Origin: Arcticibacter sp041902385
Lineage (GTDB): Bacteria; Bacteroidota; Bacteroidia; Sphingobacteriales; Sphingobacteriaceae
Direction: 5' to 3'
DNA: 64,000 nt
Assembly (NCBI RefSeq): GCF_041902385.1
Contig: NZ_CP169244.1
Location: 1,240,001 to 1,304,000, forward strand
Positions within the stretch are counted from its first letter, which is position 1; each line of letters begins with the position of its first letter. This document shows positions 34,310 through 42,211 of this stretch, one piece after another. Made by a program: the position numbers and the translations under genes. The notes under the pieces are model-generated. The model searched no databases. It was not told the origin of the DNA and saw nothing but the letters and a program-made list of their open reading frames with translations.

Positions 34310-35611
34310 TTAGTCCTTAATAAACTTCTTCCTTAGTTCCTCAACCTGCTCGTTGTTAATCGGCACCATTGCACCAATAGAAGCACACATCACCAAAGAC
34401 TTAGCACTAAATTCTGCTACTTCCAGGTAGTCAAAGGTTTGGAGCAGCTGATTTCCGGTTACAACTACACAGTCGTTTTTGATTAGGACTGCTGGATTGC
34501 TCTTGGAAACCAGGTCCGGAATTTCTGTCCTGCCTGCAAACTGAGTACCGAATTCAAGAGTATGCACGTCTTGCAGGAAGATCCAGCTTTCAGGAATAGT
34601 CCTCACATTGAATGAAGCACCTGTTACAGAAAATGCCATCAAATAGGGCGACTGCGTGATAATGATGGAGTTAATCTCGGGGTGCTTTCTGTAGATCTCC
34701 TGGTGCAGATAAGTTGTACGACTGGGGTTCTTACCCGGCTCGCGCCTTCCATCCTTAATTTGGACGACGTCATCAACCTGCAGATCCCATCTTGGAACAT
34801 CAGTAGGTGTGATCAGAAAATCGTTATCCTTCCATCTCACAGAAATTGTTCCGTAGGAGCTAAACATGAGGCCCTGAGTACATGCCCGATGCACGATCTT
34901 GCAAATCTCCGCACGTTTTTCTCTTTCATCAGGAGGATAGGAAACAGATGCCATTTCTGGAAGGGGCGTAGGCAGCTGAGCTTCAAAAGCGTCAACATCT
35001 TCGTCTTTCAAATACTCAGGGGTTCCTACTGCCTTTCCGTACAGGATTGTCCGGGCTGAGAATTCGAGGGTTTCGAATCTCTGGAAGGTATCCATTAAGT
35101 CACATCCGCCTACAACCGTCCCATGGTTTTCCATAATCACCGCCTTGTAGCCACGAGTAAACTCATCTGCGATCTTTGCTCCCAGAGCCTCGCTGCCTGG
35201 CAGTTCATATTCAGCGTAACCGATAGGTCCGCAGACCTGGTGAGCCTGAGACAGAATGTTAGTGTTAGGCGTTGTCCTGGCAATGCTGAAAGAAACTAAA
35301 GCGGGCGGATGAGCATGGATAATTGCTTTTATATCCGGACGGATGCCATAGATGGCCCGGTGAAAGGGAAATTCAGATGAAGGCTTGTGCAAGCCTTCAA
35401 TAGTTCCATCTTTTCTTATACACACAATGTCCGACGCCCGGAGCGATCCTTTGTCAACTGCGGAAGGAGAAATCCAGATGTCGCCGTTTTCATCCATTAC
35501 AGAAATATTGCCCCCCGACGTAGTGGTCAGTCCTCTGCGATAAATACGTGTCATAACCAGGGCAACCTGTTCTCTCGGGTGCATCAGCCTGGTATCCAAA
35601 ATATCGTTCAT
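34310..35611 (-). CDS. Tandem class II aldolase/adducin protein, second domain degenerate
   Basis: A protein of about 433 aa from ATG 35611 (MNDILDTRLMHPREQ); in-frame alternatives go up to 35701. It holds two class II aldolase-like domains. Domain 1 has TTSGGNISV, IIHAHPPALV and IMENHGTVV, keeping the metal-binding His residues of fuculose-1-phosphate aldolase types. Domain 2 has SSYGTISVRW, IIITQSPYL and LIKNDCVVVTG, where these His residues are replaced. Domain 1 is probably catalytic and domain 2 structural or regulatory. The substrate is likely a sugar phosphate or ketose, but no sugar catabolic genes adjoin it. Confidence 0.88.
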   Translation of the reverse strand: MNDILDTRLMHPREQVALVMTRIYRRGLTTTSGGNISVMDENGDIWISPSAVDKGSLRASDIVCIRKDGTIEGLHKPSSEFPFHRAIYGIRPDIKAIIHAHPPALVSFSIARTTPNTNILSQAHQVCGPIGYAEYELPGSEALGAKIADEFTRGYKAVIMENHGTVVGGCDLMDTFQRFETLEFSARTILYGKAVGTPEYLKDEDVDAFEAQLPTPLPEMASVSYPPDEREKRAEICKIVHRACTQGLMFSSYGTISVRWKDNDFLITPTDVPRWDLQVDDVVQIKDGRREPGKNPSRTTYLHQEIYRKHPEINSIIITQSPYLMAFSVTGASFNVRTIPESWIFLQDVHTLEFGTQFAGRTEIPDLVSKSNPAVLIKNDCVVVTGNQLLQTFDYLEVAEFSAKSLVMCASIGAMVPINNEQVEELRKKFIKD

Positions 35612-35777
35612 ATACTTATGAATCATTAATAAACGTACAATTATACAGGTAAGCGTTGACTTAGCTATCCTGAGGTGTCTTGCCTTAAGTAAGTCAGGCA
35701 CAAAGAATCAAAAAAAACGGCAATGAAAGAATGATGAAGATCAACAAAAGACCTGCAATACGCGCAGCTCCGGGAGC

Positions 35778-35808
35778 AGAATAACAAGTCGGCGATGCCG
35801 ACTTGTTA
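35778..35808. repeat. Perfect 14-bp inverted repeat
   Basis: AATAACAAGTCGGC and GCCGACTTGTTATT form a perfect stem with a 3-nt loop. It lies in a 265-bp gap between two minus-strand genes, about 70 nt beyond the stop of the small gene at 35877. It could end that transcript, although the T-run is short. Confidence 0.6.
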
Positions 35809-35876
35809 TTGTTAAATAAGGTTAGTTTGTTTCTGTTTTGCTGAATTCACGTTTACGTAGCTTCAGTTATGGCTGT

Positions 35877-36140
35877 TTAGGCGCCCTTTCTCAATTTCAT
35901 GCTTGTTAATCCGGGTGAAAAAGTTGATCCTGATGCGACCAACCGTGCGATAAGATAGAAGTCAGATAAACGTTTGTTTAAACCACCAATGGTATTTTCA
36001 GGATGTAGGGAGCCTGACGAAAATACCGTCCCCTTGTCAATAGATTTCCAGCGAAGCTCTTCGTCCTCAGACAACCTTTTTACCCTGCAGGCACTCGCCT
36101 TCCGGGCTTTTGTCGTGAAAATGAGAAGCTTCTCTTTCAT
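35877..36140 (-). CDS. Small hypothetical protein with its own consensus promoter
   Basis: An 87-aa basic protein that I do not recognise. It begins MKEKLLIFTTKARKAS, has a charged middle (KRLSEDEELRWKS) and a hydrophobic stretch near DFYLIARLVASG; there is no signal peptide or clear domain. The case for a real gene is context: a perfect TTG-N19-TAttTTTG promoter at 36163-36192 ends about 20 nt before the ATG, and an A-rich leader suits Bacteroidota translation. A perfect hairpin lies 70 nt past the stop. Confidence 0.55.
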   Translation of the reverse strand: MKEKLLIFTTKARKASACRVKRLSEDEELRWKSIDKGTVFSSGSLHPENTIGGLNKRLSDFYLIARLVASGSTFSPGLTSMKLRKGA

Positions 36141-36162
36141 TTTGAACTAATTATGGTTCTTT

Positions 36163-36192
36163 CAAAAATAAAAACGAGCATTTACATTCCAA
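36163..36192 (-). promoter_or_regulatory. Consensus promoter of the small hypothetical gene
   Basis: On the minus strand TTG (36190-36192), exactly 19 nt, then TATTTTTG (36163-36170), a full match to the Bacteroidota promoter. Confidence 0.7.
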
Positions 36193-36285
36193 AATTTAAT
36201 TTAGAACTGATTTAAAGTCATATTAGTGGTCGGCCGCTTCCTCATTTCATCAGAAATTTTCTAACTTCACTCTAAACTGACCGAT

Positions 36286-37530
36286 GTGGACATTCTGCGT
36301 TCTGCTCTGCATTATCTGGTGAGCCTTCTGATCACTTTTATTTGGCTCCCGCAGACCTGTGCCCAATCACTTCATCTTGTCAATGGAAAGCAGAGCAAGA
36401 GCATCAGTTTTAACTATATAAAGAATTTAATCATTATTCCCCTGCACCTCAATGGGAAAGGCCCTTATAATTTTGTGCTTGACACAGGCATCGGCATTAC
36501 ACTTATCACCGATCCTGGCCTGGCCGATTCACTTAAGCTTACCAATTTAAGAACGCTTAAAGTCATCGGCTTTGGAGAAGGCAAAGAGCTGCTTGCAAAT
36601 GTTACCCCGCCTCTATTCGTCAACATAGACAACGAAGTGTTTGGCGAGTTATCGGCGGCGATATTGAAGGAGGACTCTTTCTCCTTATCCTCCTATGCCG
36701 GCATGCCAGTGCATGGCCTGATCGGTTATGAATTCTTTAGCAGCTTCATCGTAAGACTGAACTATTTCACTCACATGCTTAAGTTATATCCGCCCGATGC
36801 GGATTATGTCCCAAGAAGGGGCTATCATATACCGATTGAAATAGAAGAAAGAAAGCCTTATCTGAAGGCAGAAATATCGCTCATCCCCGGCGAGAAAAGA
36901 AAAGCAAGATTTATCATAGACACAGGGGCAGGCCACCCGCTTTCACTCGAGACCGACTCCGCAAAGCCCTATCCGGTCCCCGCTCCGAGAATACGAGCGA
37001 ACCTGGGAATCGGCCTTGGAGGATCTATCAACGGATATATCGCCCGCATCCCGACGCTCACCATAGGTAAATTCCGGTTTAGCAATGTAATTTCCGCATT
37101 TCCTGACTACAAAGACGCGGCAGGGAAACTAGCCTCAATAACGCGCAATGGGAACATTGGCAATACTATACTCCGCCGCTTTACTGTTGTCTTTGATTAC
37201 AATAGGTCCAGTCTTTACCTCCGCCCTAATTCAAAGTACAGAGATCCCTTTGAACACGATATGAGTGGTCTGGAGCTTGCCTGGACAGAGCCCGATTTTA
37301 AACGCATTATCATTACCCGCATAGAGCCGGGCTCGGCTGCAGAAGAGGCGGGGCTTAAAGTTAACGACCTTATCCTGGATATCAATTTGATTCCGGTCGA
37401 CCAGATTGGCTCCGAGGAGGTATATAACACTTTCCAGTCAGGTCATAAACGAAACCTGGTTTTAAGAATCATAAAAGGCGGCACTAATGAAATTCGGACG
37501 CTGATCCTTACTCTGAAGCGTCGCATATGA
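36286..37530 (+). CDS. Exported double aspartyl-protease-like protein with C-terminal PDZ domain
   Basis: A 414-aa protein. A signal peptide (about residues 1-27, ending CAQS) is followed by two retropepsin-like halves: FVLDTGIGITLI near residue 66 and FIIDTGAGHPLS near 213. Each has the catalytic DTG, so a single chain could form the two-Asp active site. A PDZ domain (about 335-400) follows with IEPGSAAEEAGLKVNDLIL. The start used is GTG 36286; a downstream start would shorten the signal peptide. It is probably a periplasmic protease or peptide-binding protein. It converges on the FAD gene with a 14-nt gap. Confidence 0.85.
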   Translation: MDILRSALHYLVSLLITFIWLPQTCAQSLHLVNGKQSKSISFNYIKNLIIIPLHLNGKGPYNFVLDTGIGITLITDPGLADSLKLTNLRTLKVIGFGEGKELLANVTPPLFVNIDNEVFGELSAAILKEDSFSLSSYAGMPVHGLIGYEFFSSFIVRLNYFTHMLKLYPPDADYVPRRGYHIPIEIEERKPYLKAEISLIPGEKRKARFIIDTGAGHPLSLETDSAKPYPVPAPRIRANLGIGLGGSINGYIARIPTLTIGKFRFSNVISAFPDYKDAAGKLASITRNGNIGNTILRRFTVVFDYNRSSLYLRPNSKYRDPFEHDMSGLELAWTEPDFKRIIITRIEPGSAAEEAGLKVNDLILDINLIPVDQIGSEEVYNTFQSGHKRNLVLRIIKGGTNEIRTLILTLKRRI

Positions 37531-37544
37531 GCCCGAGATGCCCA

Positions 37545-38765
37545 CTACCGTTTCAAGTTGCCGTCCAGATCTACTGCCACGCTGAAAGGCTTGACGTAGG
37601 CATTAAACAAGACAGCGAATTCCCGACGGGTAGCTACTCTCTGTGCATCAAACTTACCCGGCAATTTCAACGAGCTAGTCCATCCTTTTTCTACCTCCCT
37701 GTTTAGCTCCTCTCCCCGGGAGGCAACGAACTTAATGAGATTCAAAACGCCCTTCAGAGTCAGCCTTTCAGCTGAGTTATCCAAAAACCATATTTGGCTC
37801 CTTGTGAAATATTCCTTTACAGGCGACACTATTTCGGCCGTAGAAACACTCGAGTCGGGTAAAAACAAGAGCTTTCCTCCCACCATCTTTCCTTTTAATA
37901 TACCTGTAAGAGCTATGCTCTGAATAGCAGCAGCATTAGAGTCCTTTCGGGCAATATCATCAAAAGCGAGCAGATGTGCTCCAAAGGACAAAAGCTCGCT
38001 CTGAATTACTCTGACATTTAACTTTTTCGATGTAGTTTTGAAGAAAGCACAATATGCTGCTGCAGCTCCAGCTGCCTGCCCTGTCGCTGTTCCGGCAACC
38101 GCGCCTGAAGCAGAGGAGAAAAGAAAGTTTTCCGGGTCCCCCGTCAAATTAACAAGGGGCAAAGTAGCCGGAAATACCTGCCCTGAAGGAATTAAGGCAA
38201 TTCCTGTTCTGTACTTCTTGGTATGGTAGGGAATAGAATCAGGCAGGCCCGAGGCCCTCTTTACAGCCGCCATGGCTGACACATACTCGTTTTCACTTGC
38301 ATCGACCACCACATCCGCTTTTACTGTCCGCTTCCCGCTGAGTTCTGCCGACCAGATCTTGCCATCTTTTCGAATGTTGTTAACGTTCGTCTTTGCAGAT
38401 ATGGTCAGGTTTTTAACAGTGTCTGCCCAGGCCTTGAAGATACTGGCCACAAAAGCAGGTGAAAGCTTCTGATTGTCGTTGTACGCAAACTTCTGTGCTA
38501 TTTCTACCCGCCGGATAAATTGAGCATAAATACCGGACCTGACTTTTGCTTCCTCGGCCGACAGCCTTAATTCTTCAAAATTTCCGTTGTCTATCAGCAG
38601 TGTCTTTACCCCCGAATGTGCGGACTGAATGGCCGCGGCAAGACCGGCAGGCGTGGCCCCTACAACGAGCACGTCAGTCTTCACCGTCTGGCAAATAGCA
38701 AAGCTGGCTGAAACCAGTATCAGAAGTATTACAGCGGCATATCTAATCTTGTAAATCATTCTCAT
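37545..38765 (-). CDS. Exported FAD-dependent oxidoreductase
   Basis: A 406-aa protein with a signal peptide (about residues 1-26, ending SFAICQ) and the FAD/NAD(P)-binding fold VLVVGATPAGLAAAIQSAHSG, then VVVDASENEYVSAMAAV. This matches the FAD_oxidored (pfam12831-like) group of exported flavoproteins common in Bacteroidota. The C-terminal part, including RREFAVLFNAYVKPFSVAVD, looks like an S-layer-homology-like helix pair rather than the usual longer cap domain, so the protein is shorter than many relatives. The substrate is unknown. Confidence 0.8.
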   Translation of the reverse strand: MRMIYKIRYAAVILLILVSASFAICQTVKTDVLVVGATPAGLAAAIQSAHSGVKTLLIDNGNFEELRLSAEEAKVRSGIYAQFIRRVEIAQKFAYNDNQKLSPAFVASIFKAWADTVKNLTISAKTNVNNIRKDGKIWSAELSGKRTVKADVVVDASENEYVSAMAAVKRASGLPDSIPYHTKKYRTGIALIPSGQVFPATLPLVNLTGDPENFLFSSASGAVAGTATGQAAGAAAAYCAFFKTTSKKLNVRVIQSELLSFGAHLLAFDDIARKDSNAAAIQSIALTGILKGKMVGGKLLFLPDSSVSTAEIVSPVKEYFTRSQIWFLDNSAERLTLKGVLNLIKFVASRGEELNREVEKGWTSSLKLPGKFDAQRVATRREFAVLFNAYVKPFSVAVDLDGNLKR

Positions 38766-38776
38766 TCAAATACCTT

Positions 38777-38784
38777 CAAATATA
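38777..38784 (-). promoter_or_regulatory. Putative -7 box of the FAD oxidoreductase gene
   Basis: TATATTTG on the minus strand fits TAnnTTTG, 12 nt before the ATG. There is no TTG at the standard spacing. Confidence 0.4.
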
Positions 38785-38942
38785 AGAGGAACAACGGCAG
38801 GAGCACCTAAACTGTACAATGTCGCCGAAGGTTTAACAATTTTTAACAAACTACGATATTTTCGCCAGATGCAGTTCTCTTGCGACAGAATAAGTTTGTA
38901 CAACGTTCCTGCTTATCCACCCTTTCATGCTATGCCTTAAAC

Positions 38943-38980
38943 GAAAAAAGCCCGCCTGCAAAAACAGGCGGGCTTTTTTC
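38943..38980 (-). terminator. Strong terminator after the OmpA-like gene
   Basis: A 16-bp perfect stem containing GCCCGCCTG has a 6-nt loop and A/T runs at its base. It lies 8 nt past the stop of the minus-strand OmpA gene. Confidence 0.9.
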
Positions 38981-38987
38981 TTCCTTA

Positions 38988-39668
38988 TTACTGGGCACTC
39001 TGTCTGGCCTCGTTTTTCATTTGTTCATTCGCAACAATCACAATCTCAACCCGTCTGTTCTGCGACCTTCCCGCCTCAGTAGTGTTGTCTGCTATCGGCT
39101 CAGATTCTCCCTTTCCGGAGATGTTGATACGTGACGAACTTACTCCATTTGCTACTGCAAAATCCTTCACCGCCTGCGCCCTTCTTTCCGACAACGACAT
39201 ATTGTAAGAATCAGAACCCACATCGTCAGTGTGACCCACTACAAGAATATTGGTCTGCGGATTATTTTTCATAGAAGCAGCCAGGTTCGTGATATTCGTG
39301 CGGGCAGCATCCTTTAAGTTTGACTTATTAAAATCAAACAGGATACCGGAGTCGAACTTTACGATCAGACCTTCTCCTGCCTTAATCACTTCCGCCCCAG
39401 GTACTGTTCTCTTAATTTCTTCTGCCTGCCGGTCCATCTTTCTACCGATGAATGCTCCGGCTGTTCCTCCAATTGCACCGCCCACAATCGCTCCGACAGC
39501 AGTGTTACCTGCTTTCTTTCCTATCAGGGCACCAATGGTACCACCAGCTGCTGAACCGATCACGGCACCTTTCTGAGTCCTTGTCATTTGGCTACAGCTA
39601 GTTGCTAAAAAAGCTGTTGTAGCGAGAGCAACACAATAAGTCGCTATTTTAATTCTCATTGAATTCAT
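38988..39668 (-). CDS. OmpA family lipoprotein with glycine-zipper domain (YiaD-like)
   Basis: A 226-aa lipoprotein with lipobox ATSC (Cys near residue 25), a glycine-zipper segment (about 33-77, GSAAGGTIGALIGKKAG and GGAIGGTAGAFIG), and an OmpA-like peptidoglycan-binding domain (about 95-212) with FDFNKSNL, VVGHTDDVGSD, LSERRAQAV and GESEP...NRRVEIVI. It anchors the outer membrane to peptidoglycan. The gene is monocistronic, with a -7 box upstream and a strong terminator. An in-frame Met at residue 4 is an alternative start. Confidence 0.93.
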   Translation of the reverse strand: MNSMRIKIATYCVALATTAFLATSCSQMTRTQKGAVIGSAAGGTIGALIGKKAGNTAVGAIVGGAIGGTAGAFIGRKMDRQAEEIKRTVPGAEVIKAGEGLIVKFDSGILFDFNKSNLKDAARTNITNLAASMKNNPQTNILVVGHTDDVGSDSYNMSLSERRAQAVKDFAVANGVSSSRINISGKGESEPIADNTTEAGRSQNRRVEIVIVANEQMKNEARQSAQ

Positions 39669-39783
39669 ATGTATGTGTTTTAGTTGATTAAAAATTTCAA
39701 AAGCAGTGCCAAGACCCCGTTAGCCTGTCTGTCTCCCTCTTCAGGACATCAAAATCACTCTACAAGGAAGCCTAAGAATGCCT

Positions 39784-39791
39784 CAAAGGTA
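39784..39791 (-). promoter_or_regulatory. Putative -7 box of the OmpA-like gene
   Basis: TACCTTTG on the minus strand fits TAnnTTTG and implies a leader of about 110 nt. There is no TTG at the standard spacing. Confidence 0.4.
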
Positions 39792-39904
39792 AAAACAATG
39801 CCTAATTTTTAGTACAGTCTATACTTTTTTGACTTTAAAATTAACTTAAGGTTTAATAAGGAACACTTTCACGAGGTGCTGCCTCTTCCTTCAGCGCAAC
39901 TGAT

Positions 39905-39912
39905 TATCTTTG
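39905..39912 (+). promoter_or_regulatory. Putative -7 box of the CPBP gene
   Basis: TATCTTTG fits TAnnTTTG. The expected start of transcription is only about 10 nt before ATG 39929, so the leader would be very short. Confidence 0.45.
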
Positions 39913-39928
39913 TCGAAACTTGCAGCAG

Positions 39929-40657
39929 ATGATCCTCTCCTCCCAGCTGATAAACGCCATTCTTCAAATACTCGTCCTGGTCCCTTTTGTATTGCTTGCA
40001 AAGAGTAAAAACTGGAGTAAAGAAGACAGGCGCACCATCGGACTTTTCGTTATTCTCTATATCCTGTGGACAGTATTAACATCAGGACTTTCCGGACTGG
40101 TCCTGTTTGATGGTCAGTTATGGAACTGGCTAGGTAAGGCAGCGGGACTGCTCATGTCACTGTTCTTTGTAATAAGAAGCAGGATTATCAGTCGTAAAGA
40201 AGCCGGACTACAGTTGTCCTTTGCCAAAGACGCTGTTTTTCCTGTCGTCATGCTCGTCTTGTTTGGCTTGCTCCTCCGTGTTGCCGTTTACTTCACGTTA
40301 CAAACGCCTTCCTTCACGTTTAACAAAGAAACGCTGCTGTTTCAAAGCACCATAAATGTAATATCCGATGAAGTCTTCTTCCGGGGCATTCTTTTGGTCC
40401 TGCTCGGCAGAATATTTAAGGAAGGAGAAGACTTTTTTGGCTTTAGCCTCAGCTGGCCTGTGCTGATCACCTCAATTCTGTTTGGCCTGTCGCAAGGGCT
40501 CTTGCTTCAAAACGGGTTGCACCTGCAAATTAATCTGATCAGGATCCTGCTGGCTTTCCTCGCCGGGCTTATTGCAGCAATGCTCAAAGAGAGGTCGGGA
40601 TCCTTGTTACCAGCGGTTGTTTTCCATGCTCTGTGGAACCTGACCAGCAACCACTAG
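39929..40657 (+). CDS. CPBP family intramembrane glutamic protease
   Basis: A 242-aa membrane protein with about seven or eight helices. Motif 1 reads SDEVFFRGILL, in which the usual EExxxR has Asp in the first position; the later motif HALWNL keeps the conserved His. Family members cleave or process membrane proteins (as in CAAX processing) or confer bacteriocin immunity. I start at ATG 39929; an in-frame TTG three codons earlier is less likely because it would lie on the transcription start. It converges with the SDR gene with a 6-nt gap and no terminator. Confidence 0.85.
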   Translation: MILSSQLINAILQILVLVPFVLLAKSKNWSKEDRRTIGLFVILYILWTVLTSGLSGLVLFDGQLWNWLGKAAGLLMSLFFVIRSRIISRKEAGLQLSFAKDAVFPVVMLVLFGLLLRVAVYFTLQTPSFTFNKETLLFQSTINVISDEVFFRGILLVLLGRIFKEGEDFFGFSLSWPVLITSILFGLSQGLLLQNGLHLQINLIRILLAFLAGLIAAMLKERSGSLLPAVVFHALWNLTSNH

Positions 40658-40663
40658 AAGAGT

Positions 40664-41449
40664 TTATAAGGACGGAGTGCGGCCCCCATCGACAGGGATA
40701 TTAACGCCATTTATGTAGCCCGCAGCGGGTGAGGCTAAAAATGCTATTGCAGCTGCTACATCTTCCGCTGTGCCTATTCTGCCTGCCGGAATCTCCCTAA
40801 CCATTTGTTCTTCAATCTCCCCGGTGCTTTTCTGTTCACGCTCCGCCCTGGCTGAAATTAACGACTGAAGACGGCCGGTCATAGCAGTTGAAGGAAGAAC
40901 GTTATTGACTGTGATGCCAAACGGAGCAAGTTCAAAAGACAAGGTCTTGGCCCAGTTAGCAACAGCGCCGCGAATGGTATTAGAGACTCCGAGCCCTTTG
41001 AGAGGTGCTTTAACGGAAGTCGATATAACGTTGATGATCCGGCCCCAGCCTGCAGCCTTCATCCCCGGCACTAAGGCCTGCGTCAGAATCTGATTGCAGA
41101 CCAGGTGACTTGAAAAAGCATCGAGAAATTCCTCTGGCGCCGCGCTGATTGCCTCACCTCCCTTGGGCCCTCCGGTGTTATTAACCAGGATATCCGCCGT
41201 GAAATGCTTAAGAAAGTCTGCTATTACAGTGCTTACCTGTTCAGGATGTGAAAAATCAGCAACCAGATAGTTATGCGTCTCAGTATCATCAACAGGCAAC
41301 AAATCCAGAACCTTTTTCAACTTCTCTTCGTCGCGCGCAATCAGCGTGATACTGGCCCCCATAGAAGCCAGTTCTATAGCAGCCGCCTTTCCAATACCCT
41401 GTGTGCTTCCGCAAACAACAGCACGCTTTCCTGTAAGATCGATATTCAT
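40664..41449 (-). CDS. SDR family oxidoreductase lacking the canonical YxxxK
   Basis: A 261-aa Rossmann protein with cofactor loop CGSTQGIGKA, ARDEEKL, VNNTGGPKGGE and GYINGVNIPVDGG, as in 3-oxoacyl-ACP-reductase-like SDRs. At the active site the Ser region (NVISTS) is kept, but the usual YxxxK is replaced by GVSNTIRG. This SN..R form occurs in an atypical SDR subgroup whose chemistry is unclear. It starts 7 nt after the ABC ATPase gene and is the last gene of the minus-strand run from glnS. Confidence 0.85.
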   Translation of the reverse strand: MNIDLTGKRAVVCGSTQGIGKAAAIELASMGASITLIARDEEKLKKVLDLLPVDDTETHNYLVADFSHPEQVSTVIADFLKHFTADILVNNTGGPKGGEAISAAPEEFLDAFSSHLVCNQILTQALVPGMKAAGWGRIINVISTSVKAPLKGLGVSNTIRGAVANWAKTLSFELAPFGITVNNVLPSTAMTGRLQSLISARAEREQKSTGEIEEQMVREIPAGRIGTAEDVAAAIAFLASPAAGYINGVNIPVDGGRTPSL

Positions 41450-41456
41450 AAGCTAC

Positions 41457-42158
41457 TTACTGCATAACAGAAAAATACTCTTCCAGTTCGTCCCTGGTGT
41501 TGCTGTCAGTCCGGATATCCTTAATGATCTTTCCCTTTTCCATGAGCAGGATGCGCTGGCAGACGTCCGTAACATGGGAAAGATCATGACTGGAAACAAT
41601 TGTTGTAGTGTGTCGCTCGGCATTTAATTGCTTAAGCATGTTCTTAAGCCTGATCTGGGTACTTGGATCTATATTAGCAAAGGGCTCATCAAGCATCAAG
41701 ACTTCCGGATTCTGCAGAAGGCATGACACCACGCCCACCTTGCATTGATTACCTTTCGAAAGATCGCGGATATATTTGTTCCTTTGAAGGATTTCGCCGT
41801 TAAAAAAGTCGGTGTATCTGCTCAGCTCTGCGTCTGTATGCGCTTTACTAAGATCAGAAAAAGAACCGATAAAGTAGAAGTATTCCTCAGGTGTCAGGTA
41901 GTCGATAAGAAAGCCCTCGTCAAGATAGGAGGCCGTGTATCGTTTCCATTCCTCCGACTCCGCTACATTTACTCCCTTTGAAAGCACTTCGCCGCTGTCG
42001 GCCCTGATCAGGTCGAGAATCATTCGGAACAGGGTCGTCTTTCCCGCCCCATTATTCCCTACCAGGCCGATTGTTTCGCCCTTGTTTATAACAAGCCCGG
42101 GAACATTGACAACGGTTACACCATTATAAATCTTCTTTAAATTTTTTATCTCAATCAT
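41457..42158 (-). CDS. ABC transporter ATP-binding protein
   Basis: A 233-aa ABC ATPase with Walker A GNNGAGKTT, signature LSKGNQ (a variant of LSGGQ), Walker B VLMLDEPF and the switch His in SSHDLSHV. This pattern belongs to the DrrA/CcmA-like exporter class. It pairs with the DUF5687-type membrane protein encoded 53 nt upstream, a common Bacteroidota arrangement. The substrate is unknown. Confidence 0.93.
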   Translation of the reverse strand: MIEIKNLKKIYNGVTVVNVPGLVINKGETIGLVGNNGAGKTTLFRMILDLIRADSGEVLSKGVNVAESEEWKRYTASYLDEGFLIDYLTPEEYFYFIGSFSDLSKAHTDAELSRYTDFFNGEILQRNKYIRDLSKGNQCKVGVVSCLLQNPEVLMLDEPFANIDPSTQIRLKNMLKQLNAERHTTTIVSSHDLSHVTDVCQRILLMEKGKIIKDIRTDSNTRDELEEYFSVMQ

Positions 42159-42211
42159 ACGATCGCTATTTATATAATTTAGCTGGAGTTCTTTATACTA
42201 CTTCTGATGTA

